A DNA stretch of 64,000 nucleotides from Linepithema humile (lineage: Eukaryota > Arthropoda > Insecta > Hymenoptera > Formicidae): positions 39,028,931-39,092,930 of the forward strand of contig NC_090128.1 in NCBI RefSeq assembly GCF_040581485.1, written 5' to 3'. A program made the translations under genes and the position numbers. Positions within the stretch are counted from its first letter, which is position 1; each line of letters starts with the position of its first letter. Shown here in pieces: positions 45,901 through 57,964 of the stretch. The notes under the pieces were generated by a model that did not search any database, was not told where the DNA came from, and saw nothing but the letters and a program-made list of their open reading frames with translations.

Positions 45901-48900
45901 GCGTGAAGGTCGGCTCGAGATTCGCCAGCGAGAGGCTCAACGCGCACTGCGAGATCTGTTGGTTATGTCAATTTCATTAGACTTAAGTAATTTTATATTA
46001 ATCGGACGCGGTGGAATTAAAATGTTCCCTCCTGTCTGATAGAAGCGCCATTATCACATTTCTCGGCAAGATTTCAATTTCAATCGTTCTGCCGCGGACA
46101 ATGCTCGTAGGTTTCCCAGGCTTCTCTGTGAAGCGAGCGGTAAAATTCGCGGGGCAAAAATTCATCCTCTATTTATAAGTTGTGCAAAGTAACGGCTTCA
46201 GTTAGGCTCGCTACCTGCGCGACGGATGAAAGGGCTTTACATTGTGTTCATATTTTTGTCTAAGGGATAAAAAAAGATTAATTATACTGTAACCCAAACC
46301 TTCCACCGACCTCGTCGAGAAAAAGTCAATTAAAGCCGCACGTTTTTGAAAAGAAAATCTCTTCAGCTCATATAATTAATATACTACAATATTGCGAAGC
46401 GTATTCAACAATGTTACATGCAAAACACTCAGCGGGAATCTTCTTTCACTTTAAAGCGAACTAATTTCCAAAACTGCGAAATGTGAGTGGCATATTCTTT
46501 TTCCAGAATAAAATATTTCGTCTGCAAATTAATATATCGGGTACAAAAAAATTACCGGAGCGTCGAGATACCTTTTCTTCGTCTTTAATTAATTACCTCG
46601 GCAGAAATAGTAGACACACTTGTACGATTTTCCTCCATTTTCTCTCTCCGGCGATAAATATAGAAGCTTAGTATAAAGATCGAACACGTGAAAGCGACTC
46701 GCTCGCTCATCTTCGATTACTTAGTTCGACTTTTCCTTCTCTCTCTCTCCCTCCCCCCCTCTCTCTCTCTCTCTCTCTTTCTCCCCGGCAAAATTCGTTT
46801 CCACAATCGTGCATGTTGCAATCGAGGGAAACTTTAATAAATAATTTCACCCACATACGCGTGCGGGGAAACTCCTTTCTAACTAATATCAGGTGAATTT
46901 TGCAGAAATAACATCGCGGCATTTCAAATGTTTACTAACAAGCCACGGACTTTCCGGGCAAACACGGGATTTCGACGATGACTACTGATACGCAGCGCAT
47001 TCGGTAGTTTCGACAGCGATGACGGGATTGTATTTTGCCGATACGACAAGTTGAGAAAAGCCGCGCGCTCAAATTCCCGAGAGATAAAATACATTTTGCA
47101 ACACCCGACTCGCGCAAAGCGAGGTGGATGACGTCCATTTAAATTCCAATAGGGGGAAAAAAAAAGAGTAGATTCCGTGGGAAATATCGTTTTGCGCGAC
47201 GCGCCCGCGTGGGAATCGCGTCGCTCCGCGCGCGAAAATAATCCAATCGTGTCACATGTCACATCGTGCAAATTACCGAATTTCCCATTTTTTGCGCAGC
47301 GAACGATCTCAACTCAGGCACCAGCCTGCTCGGCTCGGTGGTGGTGAAGTGCAGGGATCTCTTCTTGGGCTATCAAGCCGGTTACGACACCGCCTTGAAG
47401 AAAATGACGACGAACGACGTGGGTCTCGTTTACGGGTGCACCGACGTCGATTTTCACTTTCGATGCGCCTGCATACCGCACGAGTACGGGCTCTCCGTAT
47501 CGTACAAAGGTAAAAAAAAAAAAAAAAATTTCTTTCTCCTTAATATCCGCGATATTTGATTCTTATAGCCTTTTTATTCTACTAATTTTTTTTTGTCGCT
47601 GCAGAACTATAGATAAAAGAAGGATTCGTAATTATTTGTGCGCGCCGGGAAATTAGCAATGCTGAAGTAATAGCTTGAGCGAGATAACATTTCCGTGACA
47701 ATTTCTGTTTGCTCCGTAATATCCTCTTTTATTCCTCGCTTCTTACTTTGCGTCGCGAAGTCCCGTCGTCGACGAACGGAACTGCTAAAGTACGCGCCGC
47801 CTCTCGCGCGTTAAGTAATGAGGTTTAAACGTGCCTCATTCAAGCGAATGTAATGAGATCCTGTCGCTTTGCGTCCAGATAGGCGGAATATGAACGCATA
47901 ATACAAATCGTTTACACATATTATATACGGCGCACGTCACGGCGACGTTATCAATTTCCTCAACGGAGTAGAGGTGATAATTAGCTGCGTTAGCATGCAA
48001 AGGGCTTCTGACAGCGCCGCGTGATAGTGACACATAGCAAAGCCTGATTGTAAGCCGACACTATTAAATTCGCGCGAGAATTGCGCGACGAGAACTATGC
48101 ACATCAATATCCTTGCTCCAAATTATTTGTTTAAAGTGCCGCTGTCAAGCGGCTATCGTTAAAATCGCACATCGACAATGTAATACGTCTCAACTTGAAA
48201 AGTATAATTATTTTTTTCAAATCGACCATTGAAAATCTCGGGGCTGTTTCGTTCTGTCAATCTTGATTCCTTGTTTGTTCAGTGAAGCCTGACTTGGATG
48301 TCGCGGCAAACGGCATATACGCGACACAAGGCGACGTGCAAAAGTGGACCGTCGGTGCCGCGGCGAAGTGCAAAATTGCCGAAAAGTCAATTCTGCGATT
48401 CAAGTTCAATACCGATCTCCAATTAGCCACGAGTCTCATGCAGAGGCTGTACGACGGGGTCACGTTAATTCTTTCATTCAACATCGACTGCGCGAACATC
48501 ACCAGGGGTGATCACCAGGTCGGATTAGCGCTCAATGTCGAGGCTTGAAGCTAAAATTTCCGACAAATTCCGCGCGATGAGTTTTGTCCCGTCTGCGTAT
48601 TGTGCTATGCAAATATCGTGCGTTTGTCGTTGAAATTTAACACTCGTCGATCTCGACCGGAAAACTCGAAAAAAAAAAGTAGTAACTATTGTATTTCTAT
48701 TTTACGTAAGAATATTGTACACAGAAAATTGAATGAAAATTCAAGAATTTCCCTGAAAATAAAAAGATAAAATAAACTGGCTATTTTCGCTCAAATTAAT
48801 TAAACTAATTATTTTGCACAAAAATCTCCGTTAATTACGGATTGTCGGCTTGACGATATTTAATTTTAAGCCCCGATATATATATATATGTAACGGTACA

Positions 48901-51280
48901 CCGCGCGGTACGCAGAAACGAATGGATTAATCATTGACGCGGAAAATCATCGTTTCTTCGGCGACAAAGCCGTCGTGCCGTGTTGTTGCAATTTGCAGTT
49001 TTCAGTTTTGCGCTCCACAAACTCGCGTAACGCGAGTTTCCGAGGAAATTCGAGAAGAATAACAGCCGGGATCACAATATTCCCGGCTCTATTGTGCGCT
49101 CGGCCGTATCATTTAGCAGCCTCACGCATCCAATTTAATTCGCGAATGCGAGCCAATCGCCTCCGTCGTCATAGAGAAAGCCTTTCGGCGGCGTTCCGAG
49201 GTATCGCCGACAATAACCGAGGAAATTAACTCAGCTACGTGCGCCGCCGACCTACATATGTAAGTCTTATCGTACGCGCGCGCCCCGTTACATTTATTTG
49301 CCCAACCGAGGTCGTAAATTCTTTTACTGCACGAGACTCTTCCGTGTGAGAAATTTTTTAAAAGCACACCGCAAACTCACCTTGTGACGCGGAACCACCG
49401 GCATGCTGCTCGTCCTGTTGCGGTACTGTTTCGGGCCCGGTCCGCGGACTCCGCAGGGACTCGTCGGGCTCGGCCCGCTGGAATTCGCGCCCGCGCTCAG
49501 ATGCGAGGACGACGACGCGGCGCCGGGACTGATGACCGGCGTCCTGGTGGGGCTTCTCGGCGACGGCGACAGGTGACCCCAGGGACCGGCCTCCGCTTGC
49601 AGAAATCTATCGGTGCGAAAATAGAGCTAGCGTTATTTAACGCGCGTGTTATAAGCGCGATATTTTCATCTCATCGTAAATCTGCGACTTTCCAATCAAT
49701 TTATATTCCGCGTACGCGCTGAAAAGATGCAGCGCGCGGCGCTTTGAGATTTAAGCGCCCGTTGGACGGGTTGATTGCCGCGCGAACGTCAAGCGGACTA
49801 TGCAGATCGACGATTAATCACTTTTACGAGGAACTCGACCTGTGCAAGTCCGGCGTGGGTCTGGCAACCGCGATGCTGCAACTTCTGCGTCGGGAGGGGA
49901 TCGGCGACTTCGGTTTATCCACGCTGCTCTGACCCTGCGATCCCGAGGCGTGATGCGAACGGACCTCCACCTCGCTGCTCCGCCGCTGGAAAGTTTTCTT
50001 GTTCCATCGCCGGCCTTTCGCATCGACGCTCGTGCTGTCCAGCTTCCTGCGAAAAAAAAAATATGACGATACGATGAGCGCGTGTCTCTTCGCTGCGCAG
50101 TCCGAACGATGGACTTTTCGATGATTTCAGCGCCCGTTAAATCCCATTGGCGTCGTCATTGATTTTCAGTCAATCAAATTACTGTCGTTTCCACTTCGCA
50201 TTAAACTTAGCCGACTGAAGATTTATTCATTAAGCGCGAGAAGGTAACGCGGAATCATTTCGCAACAGGCTCTAATCGAATTGTGGGAATCCCAAACGGC
50301 TTCAACCGCTGCCGAAGACGTCCCACGCGCGTTCGTCGCATGCCGCGAACCCCCAATGCGACGACACAAGCGCAACAATCCGTATAATCCGCACGATTCA
50401 GAAATGTAATTTCGAGATAAAGTTGCAGAATTTCCCGATTCTACCGCGCGGCGGCGAACGGCATTAGGTACCGGATTATTGTGCACCGCGGTTTACGACT
50501 GTCGGAATTGTTCGAACTGCTCGCAAGTTCCATGCGTTTGCCTATTACACATCCGTAATTCAAGCAGTCGCGCATGTAATGCCTTCACGGTGACAATATC
50601 GAGATTCGACAGCTAGGTAAGCTCCTATAAATACAAGCTTCGATGCTCCCCGTCGTTGATTATAATTTAATCGCATTACCTTGATCCCACCTCTATTTAT
50701 AATTATTTAATGATACTGAAACAATCGATGGAACATGCAATTCTGTATTTAGCGCTTAATCAAGTCTCCAATATTTCAGTAAAGATATTTTAAAACTGTG
50801 TTTCTGCTTTTGCAAAAATAAATTTACCGATCTAGAAATATTTCAATTAATTAACTCCTTCATATTTTAGCGAGAAGATATTTTCATATTGTGCTACCAA
50901 ATGTTTATGAACCTAACTTTACTATTTCCACATCAAATTATTTTTTCCCTTCTAGATTCTATTTCTCAATGCTTCGACGAAGAGATACTCGGTATTATTT
51001 TTTTTTTTTTTTCTTTACAAGAAAGTACGTTCTCTCAGTTAAATTTAAATTAATTTTATGAAAAACTGCGTTGTGTTTTATTTTATATTTACTTTGGTAT
51101 GAGCTTGTCCTCGAGCATGCTGGGCAGGTCGTCGCCGTCTTCGGTGAGCTCCGCGAAGAAATCTTGAAACTTGTCCGGGAAATTGCTGAACGCGCAGACG
51201 TTCAAAGGAACTTGTTCCGAAATGTCTGGAGAAGTCCTCTCGATAGTCTTATAATGATCCGTGACCGTGGACGTTGCCAT
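36178..51280 (-). CDS. Rgk: RGK-family (Rad/Gem/Kir-like) small GTPase
   Basis: Eight exons (minus strand): 51280-51093, 50046-49828, 49606-49381, 43615-43401, 40998-40841, 38245-38154, 36890-36698, 36407-36178; total 1521 bases, 506 codons plus stop, every junction in phase. The N-terminal half is a Ser/Pro/Arg-rich extension with HLSPSPRSPTRTPVISPG and YYRLRSFSITANGVFNLGD, as in insect RGK proteins. The GTPase domain shows GASEVGKTAL (P-loop), a non-canonical third motif (IIDHPAAEM in place of DxxG), GNKVDLERRR (NKxD) and IETSSGLAHHVDELL. The C-terminus is basic (RRRSKHRRRILKHLLVFKKR) and ends KSCENLLVL, the RGK terminal Cys motif without a prenylation box. RGK proteins inhibit voltage-gated calcium channels and remodel the cytoskeleton. 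Start chosen at 51280 (ATGG); an upstream in-frame ATG at 51304 also exists. Confidence 0.9.
37209..37759. mobile_element. Nonautonomous TA-flanked palindromic element in an RGK intron
   Basis: Ends TATTGCTCAAAAAAATTGTG and the complement of CATTGTTCAAAAAAATTGTG, inverted arms of about 205 bases (37209-37420; 37555-37759), flanked by TA. The ends and TA duplication suggest a Tc1/mariner-type MITE. No coding capacity. It lies between RGK exons 36698-36890 and 38154-38245. Confidence 0.75.
39583..39869 (+). repeat. 287-bp direct repeat, copy 1
   Basis: Nearly identical (about five substitutions by eye, no indel) to 40452-40738 in the same orientation, 582 bases apart, within an RGK intron. It begins ATGTAAGATGCCATCAGCG and ends CGTACGATGCGCG. 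Not LTR-like: no TG...CA ends or primer-binding site. Confidence 0.9.
40452..40738 (+). repeat. 287-bp direct repeat, copy 2
   Basis: Second copy of the repeat at 39583-39869. It ends about 100 bases from the RGK exon at 40841. The equal length and high identity indicate a recent local duplication or gene conversion. Confidence 0.9.
44917..48548 (+). CDS. VDAC-like outer-membrane porin, nested in an RGK intron
   Basis: Exons 44917-45078, 45735-45957, 47300-47509 and 48283-48548 total 861 bases, 286 codons plus stop, close to the usual 282-residue VDAC. The N-terminus (PNFAELGKNARDIFTTGYHQ, FNVKTKSK) matches the VDAC N-terminal helix and first strand. METKYK follows at the start of exon 2, then LFLGYQAGYDTALKKMT and a C-terminus with GDHQVGLALNVEA. 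VDACs form a 19-strand barrel passing metabolites across the mitochondrial outer membrane. Sequence drift (extra Cys residues, a weak donor TGTTGGT at 45957) suggests a diverged paralogue rather than the main housekeeping porin. The gene lies wholly inside RGK intron 43616-49380 on the opposite strand. An alternative start is the next Met codon (44920). Confidence 0.85.
46736..46783. repeat. (CT)n microsatellite
   Basis: CT dinucleotides with C-rich interruptions in the second porin intron. Confidence 0.85.
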
Positions 51281-53986
51281 ATATGTAGTCACTGAGAACT
51301 TCACACGTCGTCGTGTACCACCGTCGACGATTTCTCAGATTCGTTACAAAGTTGTCTTCTTCCCCATTCGAGCATCTCACGTGTTCTTCCGCGAAAACTT
51401 GGCAACGCAACTTTACAAACTTGCTGGTGGGAAAAGCCTGGCCGACGAATCCAATCATCAACGAGTTTCAAACATACGCAAATGCAGGCTCGCAATTAGC
51501 TTTTTGCGCTCCGTTAAGACTCAAAGGAGATTTTGCACAGCGCGAATGGGGGACTGTTTGATAATTTTTGATCAATTTACAAGGAGTTTAAAATAACGCA
51601 CGAACGATTAATTAGCGCGAGGCGAGTCAAATGACGGATGTGTCAATGGAATTTATCGATTCTGCACGCTGTATGATAAGTAAAATGCAAAATAGTCGTT
51701 TAGCAACTCTATCACGCTTTCACTCTCATTCGATTAATGCACCGCTATCGCCGCTATCGAGCGACGCGAATCCATGATCGAAGTGTGCGTTTCTGTTCAA
51801 ACGAGCGATTAGTACCACGAGGCGAATCCCGGGTGGAACGAGGGAGTCCTCTGTCCACGAGCGGACGCTTTTTTCGCGGCGAGGCCCAGGCGAAAACTGA
51901 AGCTCGCATGGTTGTTGCACGTCGTTCTGGCTCCGGCACCTTGCCGGACTTGCGCAAGCGTGACTCACCCCCAAAACTCAGCGGACGGGTGGATTCGCGG
52001 TAACGTCGTAAAAGTGATCGGTGTCCTCTCACCGGCTATAATCACGTAATTGTCATGAAAATGCAACGGCCAATAATTTAGAAATGGAAAACCGCGAAAA
52101 TACTTCAACTTTATCCTTTTTCAAAATTATCGTCTTTTCTACGATAAAAAAAAAGCGCAAGTATAATTCGTACCAATTTACAAAATTGCCTTTTGTCCGA
52201 GAAACATTATATTAATTAAACATTTGTGTGTTTTTGTGTTTTTCTAGGGCTTTGTTTAGAAAAATATACAATAACGAGATTACCCGAACAATCTTTCCGG
52301 ATTAGAGTCGTGTGAAACTATTCTCGCGTGTGCGTCACACGGATGAGAAAGGACATGAGAAGTAATTCGATCAACCAAGAGTTCGCGGAACACGTACCGA
52401 TGGAAAAACCAGAAATAAAACGAAGGCCGGATACATTAGAGAAGTTCAAGAGAAGTGTAATTATCTCATGATAATGAATAATGCACGAAAAGTGAAAGAA
52501 CGAATAAAGATCGATTGAAGTAAGAAAAAAAGGTAACGAAAGTGGGACTTGGAGTATCCTAAACCGATTAAAAACAATATCTGTTTACGCAACTCGATTG
52601 CGCGAGCTCAAACTCATCATCAGACTCGGCTCTCTTTACAGAGGAAAACCAAGTTCTTCTCTCAACTTTCACGAATGCTCAGTTTTATGCATATAGCGTT
52701 AACGGGGAACTTAGAGATTGTAAATAACGAGAAACGTTTGTGTATTTCCTTTCAGAATGTCTACAGTAGTGCAGAGAGCAATACGCTTTGAATTTATTAA
52801 AGAGCTCAGTTAGTCTCGACGTGGACCTGAGAGGGGTACGATAATTGAAGGAACCTCTCGTAAAGGATAGCTCGCTCCGTTTCAGGCTATCGCGTATCTC
52901 CTTCACCGTGACGGGAGTAGGGACGAGCATTGTTCAGGCTGATTAGTCCTGCAGTAGTTGACGGATCTTAGGTCGCGTGTAACGCGACGACGAACTATTT
53001 AGACACAATTTAGAAATTGTGAATTCAGGAAGGTAGAAATTAAGCTCGTGGCATTTTACGTAGATTTAAATGATTTCCGGAATAAATAATTTCCGCGGTT
53101 TCAATTTAGCGCGCAGCGAGGAAAGCTTTATTTTTTCCCGTTATTATATGGTACACAAAAACATCATTTCTATCGAACATTTTTAATGGAACGTTCTGAG
53201 AGAAAGAGAGAGTAAAAGATTATCAAGCAGTCCTTGCATAAAGACTTTTAATTATCTTTTTTCTTTTTCTTTTAATTGTCTTTTTTAGTAAAAATATCGT
53301 ACTTTTTAATAGCATTTCTTTCCTTTAATTACGAATGTAAAGCCCGCGGAGCGATCTAACATTTGGATGGAATCAATTTAAATATTTTTCATGAATAATT
53401 CCACGCCATATGGCCACCGGCGTATAATCTCGAGGATTCGCAAGATCGATTGTTTGCGTAATGCGTTATGGTGGCGATAAAAGGCTCTGCTCTGCGTCCC
53501 AGACAGAAAATTGTTGGGAAATTAGATACATTACGAACAATATATAACAATCCATAGATATTTCGTACACGTGCGCGAGTGAGTAAATATTAATATAGCT
53601 TCGAACACGAGGCGAACTATTAGGTAGGAAATAGCAAACAGTGTCAATAGTTTCCGGATTCCCTCGCAGTCTGAGTTACGGAATTAATTAGCTTACGAAA
53701 CATGTTAACACTGTAGCGGCCTGATGGCTTTACTTTGCATATATTTTCGTTGCTTCATTTCATCGGACATGCATTCAAGGCTACGGCCGCGTTGTGAATG
53801 AGACAATTACGTAAGATAGTTTCGTAAACTAAAAATATAATGAACGCAGACCGATAACTAATAATAAATAGCGCGAGATATTAAACAAACGTGGATAAGC
53901 ATCGTGAAGAGGGAAAATATTATTATCGCTGTTTTATATATCGAAATATCATAAATATACCAAGCAAAAATTAACATAGTTATGTT
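51281..53986. other. Region upstream of the RGK start codon
   Basis: Probably contains the 5' UTR and promoter of the RGK gene (minus strand), but I cannot place a transcription start. Open frames at 51300-52030 occur on both strands without domain motifs. The remainder is AT-rich and featureless. Confidence 0.35.
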
Positions 53987-54066
53987 TACAATTAATATTA
54001 GGAGAAAAAGGCGAAAAGAGCCATTGCAAGTTCTTCGTGCAATGTTTTATATTATAAAATTACAAA

Positions 54067-54105
54067 GACAAACGTTTCTGCCTATGTTAGGCCTTCGTCA
54101 GTGTC
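54067..54105 (-). ncRNA. Hammerhead ribozyme-like motif, left arm
   Basis: On the minus strand: GACA, CTGACGA, A, GGCCT, AACAT, AGGC, A, GAAAC, GTT, TGTC. Core elements CUGANGA and GAAA are both exact, stem II can form from GCCU/AGGC, and outer GACA/UGUC pairs as a short stem I. The stem III segment ACGU is too short for a monomer but self-complementary, as in dimeric hammerheads of Penelope-like elements. Confidence 0.45.
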
Positions 54106-54568
54106 GTTACAAATAAAAATCATAATAAACGGTTTCACAAGTGTCGAAGCGTCAAACAAATAAGATGATATACGCAAGATGTTCTTGATGACAAATAATT
54201 TCAACGAAAAACTAGTTTCCATATAGCAGGATTGATAAATTGGCATTGTTTTTAATCCGAAACTGTATGTCCGAACCATGGAAGAGTCAAAGACCAAAAT
54301 TATTCAACAGAATGCCTTCATAATGCATGGAGAGTTTCTTAAAATTCGTAGAGTCCATAATTAAAATTGCAGATATAGTTTAACTAAGTCGGATGGCTAA
54401 AATGATATATCATTTTAAAAACAATGCCAATTTATCAATTCTGCTATGTGGAAAATAGTTTTTCGTTGAAATTATTTGTCATCAAGAACATTTTGCGTAT
54501 ATCGTCTTATTTGTTTGTAAGGCGCTTCGACACTTGTGAAACCGTTTATCATAAGTTTTATTTGTAAT

Positions 54569-54607
54569 GACACTGATGAAGGTCTAACATAGACAGAAAC
54601 GTTTGTC
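54569..54607 (+). ncRNA. Hammerhead ribozyme-like motif, right arm
   Basis: GACA, CTGATGA, A, GGTCT, AACAT, AGAC, A, GAAAC, GTT, TGTC. Compared with the left-arm copy, the stem II pair C-G is replaced by U-A on both sides and the free position of CUGANGA changes C to U, so pairing and core are kept despite substitutions. Confidence 0.45.
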
Positions 54608-55138
54608 TTTGTAATTTTATAATATAAAACATCGCACGAACAACTTGCAACGGCTCTTTTCGCCTTTTTTTCTAATATTAATTGTTAATTTAGTGAAGCC
54701 TTAGTATTATTATTAATGACAATTTTTTTTTTAACCATCCTCAACGTGTAAACATGATTTATCGTTTTACCGAAGAAGTTTCTTCCGTCATACGTTAGGA
54801 ATTTTTCACAACATGTCAGAGATAGTAAACAAAAAAAAAAAATTATATACAGAAGACAAAAATATATGAAAGAGGGTTTTAATATTTATAGAGAATATTA
54901 AGAAACGTCACTTTTTATTCGTGGCTCTTCTCTTATTTACACTTTATCATTTATTAAGGATGAATTCCAAAATGTTCAAATATTGACCAAAGTGTTTTGT
55001 GTTAAGGTCACCAAAAAGTTGTGAAAATAATAATCAAAGGAGACATCAAAAAATCGAGTGATAGAAGATTAACCCGTGAATTTGTGAAGAATCATCGAAC
55101 TTACCGGCGAGATCGATCGACGCACGTGGAAGACTTGC

Positions 55139-55143
55139 GAGAG

Positions 55144-55186
<43 letters not shown>
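55139..55186. repeat. (GA)n microsatellite
   Basis: GAGATAGATAGA grading to pure GA, just before a MITE. Confidence 0.9.
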
Positions 55187-55188
<2 letters not shown>

Positions 55189-55204
55189 TTCGGAACAAAA
55201 CAAA

Positions 55205-55363
55205 GGGCGGTATTCATAGTCCGTTCTTATATTCAAGATCGTCTTAAGCACGAACTTATATTCGCTCTCTTCGTCAGACACAATCTATGTGTGACGAAGA
55301 GAGCGAATATAAGTCCGTGCTTAAGACAATCTTAAATATAAGAACGGACTATGAATACCGACC
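55205..55363. mobile_element. Harbinger-derived MITE, 159 bp, TSD AAA
   Basis: Palindrome with ends GGGCGGTATTCATAGTCCG and the complement of GGTCGGTATTCATAGTCCG, flanked by AAA (55202-55204 and 55364-55366). It matches the copy at 1165-1323 almost base for base in inverted orientation, and shares termini with element Z. Confidence 0.88.
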
Positions 55364-57442
55364 AAAGTGTTTCATGATAAGAGCAACAGCCTCCGGCGTA
55401 CATTGATGATATCCTGTAGCAAATTGTAGCACACGTTGCTTTAAGCCGTGAATGTTTCGCTGTAGGAAACGTGCATCGCTTCAATTAAACTAGCTGAGAG
55501 AGACGCTTTAAATATAGGTCAAGTATATATAGGTTAGGTTTATACGCATTTTACATTTCTTTTCTCTATACTATTATTTTTTATCTAAATTTGTAATATT
55601 ACTTTCTGTAAAATGCTCGTATTTATTTTCTACGTATTAATTAATATAGAATTAGAGCTGCGGTATGTCGAACGCATTTAATTATCCGTCGGTTTGTTCT
55701 CACGCGTATTCTATATTCTGAATTTTATGTGACTCGCCGATCCGATCTTATTGTAATTATCTTTTTCCTGGTTACCTCTATATTAGTGTCGAAAGTCAAA
55801 GAGATGGCTTGACAGGTGGTTTCCCGTTTCCGTAAATCCAATTCGTGTCTTAAGACGATAAGTGAAGGAGACGGGCGCGTGAAAGAACGAAGGGTTTTCG
55901 CTCGACTAAGCTTTCGGGGTGTCAAAGCTTAGTATTGACACATGTCACAGATTATATTACCGGTGAGCTGGATGCCCGTAATACAAACGCGTCTGCGAGG
56001 GATCGCAGCGCCTCTCGCCGTCCTTTTATCTTAACAGAATATGACCTTCGTTTAATAACATCGTCCCTGGGATCTTTGAAGTACCCGCGGGTTTCCTCTG
56101 TGAACCCGAGGTCCCGTTCCTCTTCCCGTCCGTTCCCTTAATTAATTGTCTCTGTGGGCGGAAGTTTCGGCGGTGTGCAATGTACACGCCTGGCGGGGTT
56201 TCAGTTATATTTCGCATTCAATTGTGTGCCTCGCAAATTTGTCTCTCCGCCCTCATAGAATTTATAGAATTTAGCTCGAGCTTTATCCCTAAGATGATAT
56301 AAAAGTTAATCCTCGTGATCCTCTTAGTCGCTTAGTCACATAGAGAGCGCTTTTTTTTTGTACTTTTTCGCGCAAAGTCCGGCGCGCCCGGCTTTCTCTC
56401 CCTCGTCAGGCAAAATCTCACATAGCACGCCGTAATTCATTACGGCTACTGTAATTGTCTATCGTCCACCTAGATAGCGCGGATGTGTGTATTCACGGGG
56501 ACACACAATACACGCGCGCGCTTGCACAGCTGAACAGGTGACAAGCGTGTCAGTCGACTCGGTGATTGGTTAGATCGATCGGATTGAGCCCGGCTAGTCG
56601 CTACCCTGCCTTCTCCGTGTCAGCAGTTTCAAGGGTGAGAGAGGCGGAGAGAGAGAGAGAGAGGGAGAGAGAAAGAGCGAACCGGGTGAGATAAAGGATT
56701 GGTGATAAGTGGCGAGGCGCGCGAGCGACGAGGGGAGGACGCGAGGTGAAGTGCCTCTTCACAGATCGGCGACCTTTTCGAGAGTTCGGCCAAGCGAAGA
56801 GACTTTTCCGGCCGTGAATACAATGTGCCGGCCTATCTCTGCTACACCCCACTGCTTATTCGGTTTTTTTTTTTTTTTTCTTCTTTTTTATGAGGTCGCG
56901 ACAAGAGAAACGCGGCGTGTCAACGATGCATCGGCGTGATGCAGATAAGGCGCATCTCGCGGCTTTATGCGGAAAGGGCGACTAATTAAGATCGGCGTGC
57001 CTCTAGCGTGCGACACGGAAACGCTTTATTCGCCGCTTTATTCGCCGTCAAGACGGGGAGATCAGCAATGCCGCAATGCGCCCCGTCGGCCAATTCGAAA
57101 ATTTGATTTAAGCGATCATTGTTCCACAAATTAGCCGAAAGGTCAACGGTGCGTTTCGGATTTCCCTATTCGTATATTCGGATCTCGATATAGAGATATA
57201 TTGCGTGAAACGGCGATCGAGCGAGAGTGACCTCGCGTTTGCGAGGAACAGCTTTGCGCGGGATTGGAGATTGATATTTTTGGGACAAATTAGGGTAAAT
57301 GGACGAACGACTATGTGTTCGTCGACGCATCACGGGTGAAAGAAAGAAGACGGAGAAAGTTATAAATATATTGAGATCCATCGCGCGATCGTATTTTATT
57401 CATAAACAATCTAGCTGAAAGCGTGCAAAATATTCTTTTGTG
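55364..57442. other. Intergenic region, no gene supported
   Basis: A GAGA-rich tract at 56638-56677 and CpG-rich sequence around 56700-57100 could belong to a promoter. Open frames here lack domain signals and splice context. Poly-T tract at 56864-56880. Confidence 0.4.
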
Positions 57443-57748
57443 TAGGCGCCGTGGAACCGGGGGAGGGGGGGGCAGTGGGGGCGACCGCCCACCCAGAGAT
57501 AATTCAGGGGAGGGGGGCGTAGCCTCCCCTGAAATTTTTCTGTTTTCTTCAGGTATTTATGATCGAAAATATTGAGTATCAAATATTTACATCAAAGATG
57601 GAAAAATGAGTTTTTTTTTTCTTTTTTTTTTTTTACTATTTACTCGTTCAATTTCGTACACGAAGAAAATACACGAGTAACGAAGAAAATTAAGCGCATT
57701 AAATTAATTAGAACAAAATATTTTTCGTATATTTATACCACCTACTAA

Positions 57749-57869
57749 GGGTGCGTTCCACTTAACGCCCGCAACGCTCCTAGGATTATTTTATCCTTGT
57801 TTTTCATCGAAAGTTAAACGAGGATAAAATGATTCTAGGAGCGTTGCGGGCGTTAAGTGGAACGCACCC
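57749..57869. mobile_element. Nested palindromic MITE, 121 bp, TSD TAA
   Basis: Ends GGGTGCGTTCCACTTAACGC and the complement, arms about 50 bases, flanked by TAA (57746-57748, 57870-57872), the usual PIF/Harbinger target. It lies inside the hAT element and so is the later insertion. Confidence 0.9.
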
Positions 57870-57903
57870 TAAGCGACCTATTATTTGATGTTTGAATGGA
57901 GTT

Positions 57904-57907
<4 letters not shown>

Positions 57908-57962
<55 letters not shown>
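57908..57962. repeat. (TA)n microsatellite
   Basis: About 54 bases of TA dinucleotides inside the hAT element. Confidence 0.9.

Positions 57963-57964
<2 letters not shown>

Larger units (their letters stand above)
53987..54693. mobile_element. Foldback element with hammerhead-like motifs in both arms
   Basis: The left arm (53987-54262) returns inverted at about 54410-54693, roughly 90% alike by eye. Each arm contains a motif with CTGANGA, a GCCT/AGGC-type stem and GAAAC (54067-54105 on minus, 54569-54607 on plus). The GTTTGTC segment and overall plan are shared with the foldback at 15839-16337. A fragment of a Penelope-like element with inverted terminal segments is the best guess; no reverse transcriptase is present. 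Confidence 0.7.

Noticed and set aside
51249..51596. ORFs around the RGK first exon on both strands
   Set aside because: Shadow frames; the minus-strand frame from 51280 alone joins exon 2 in phase.
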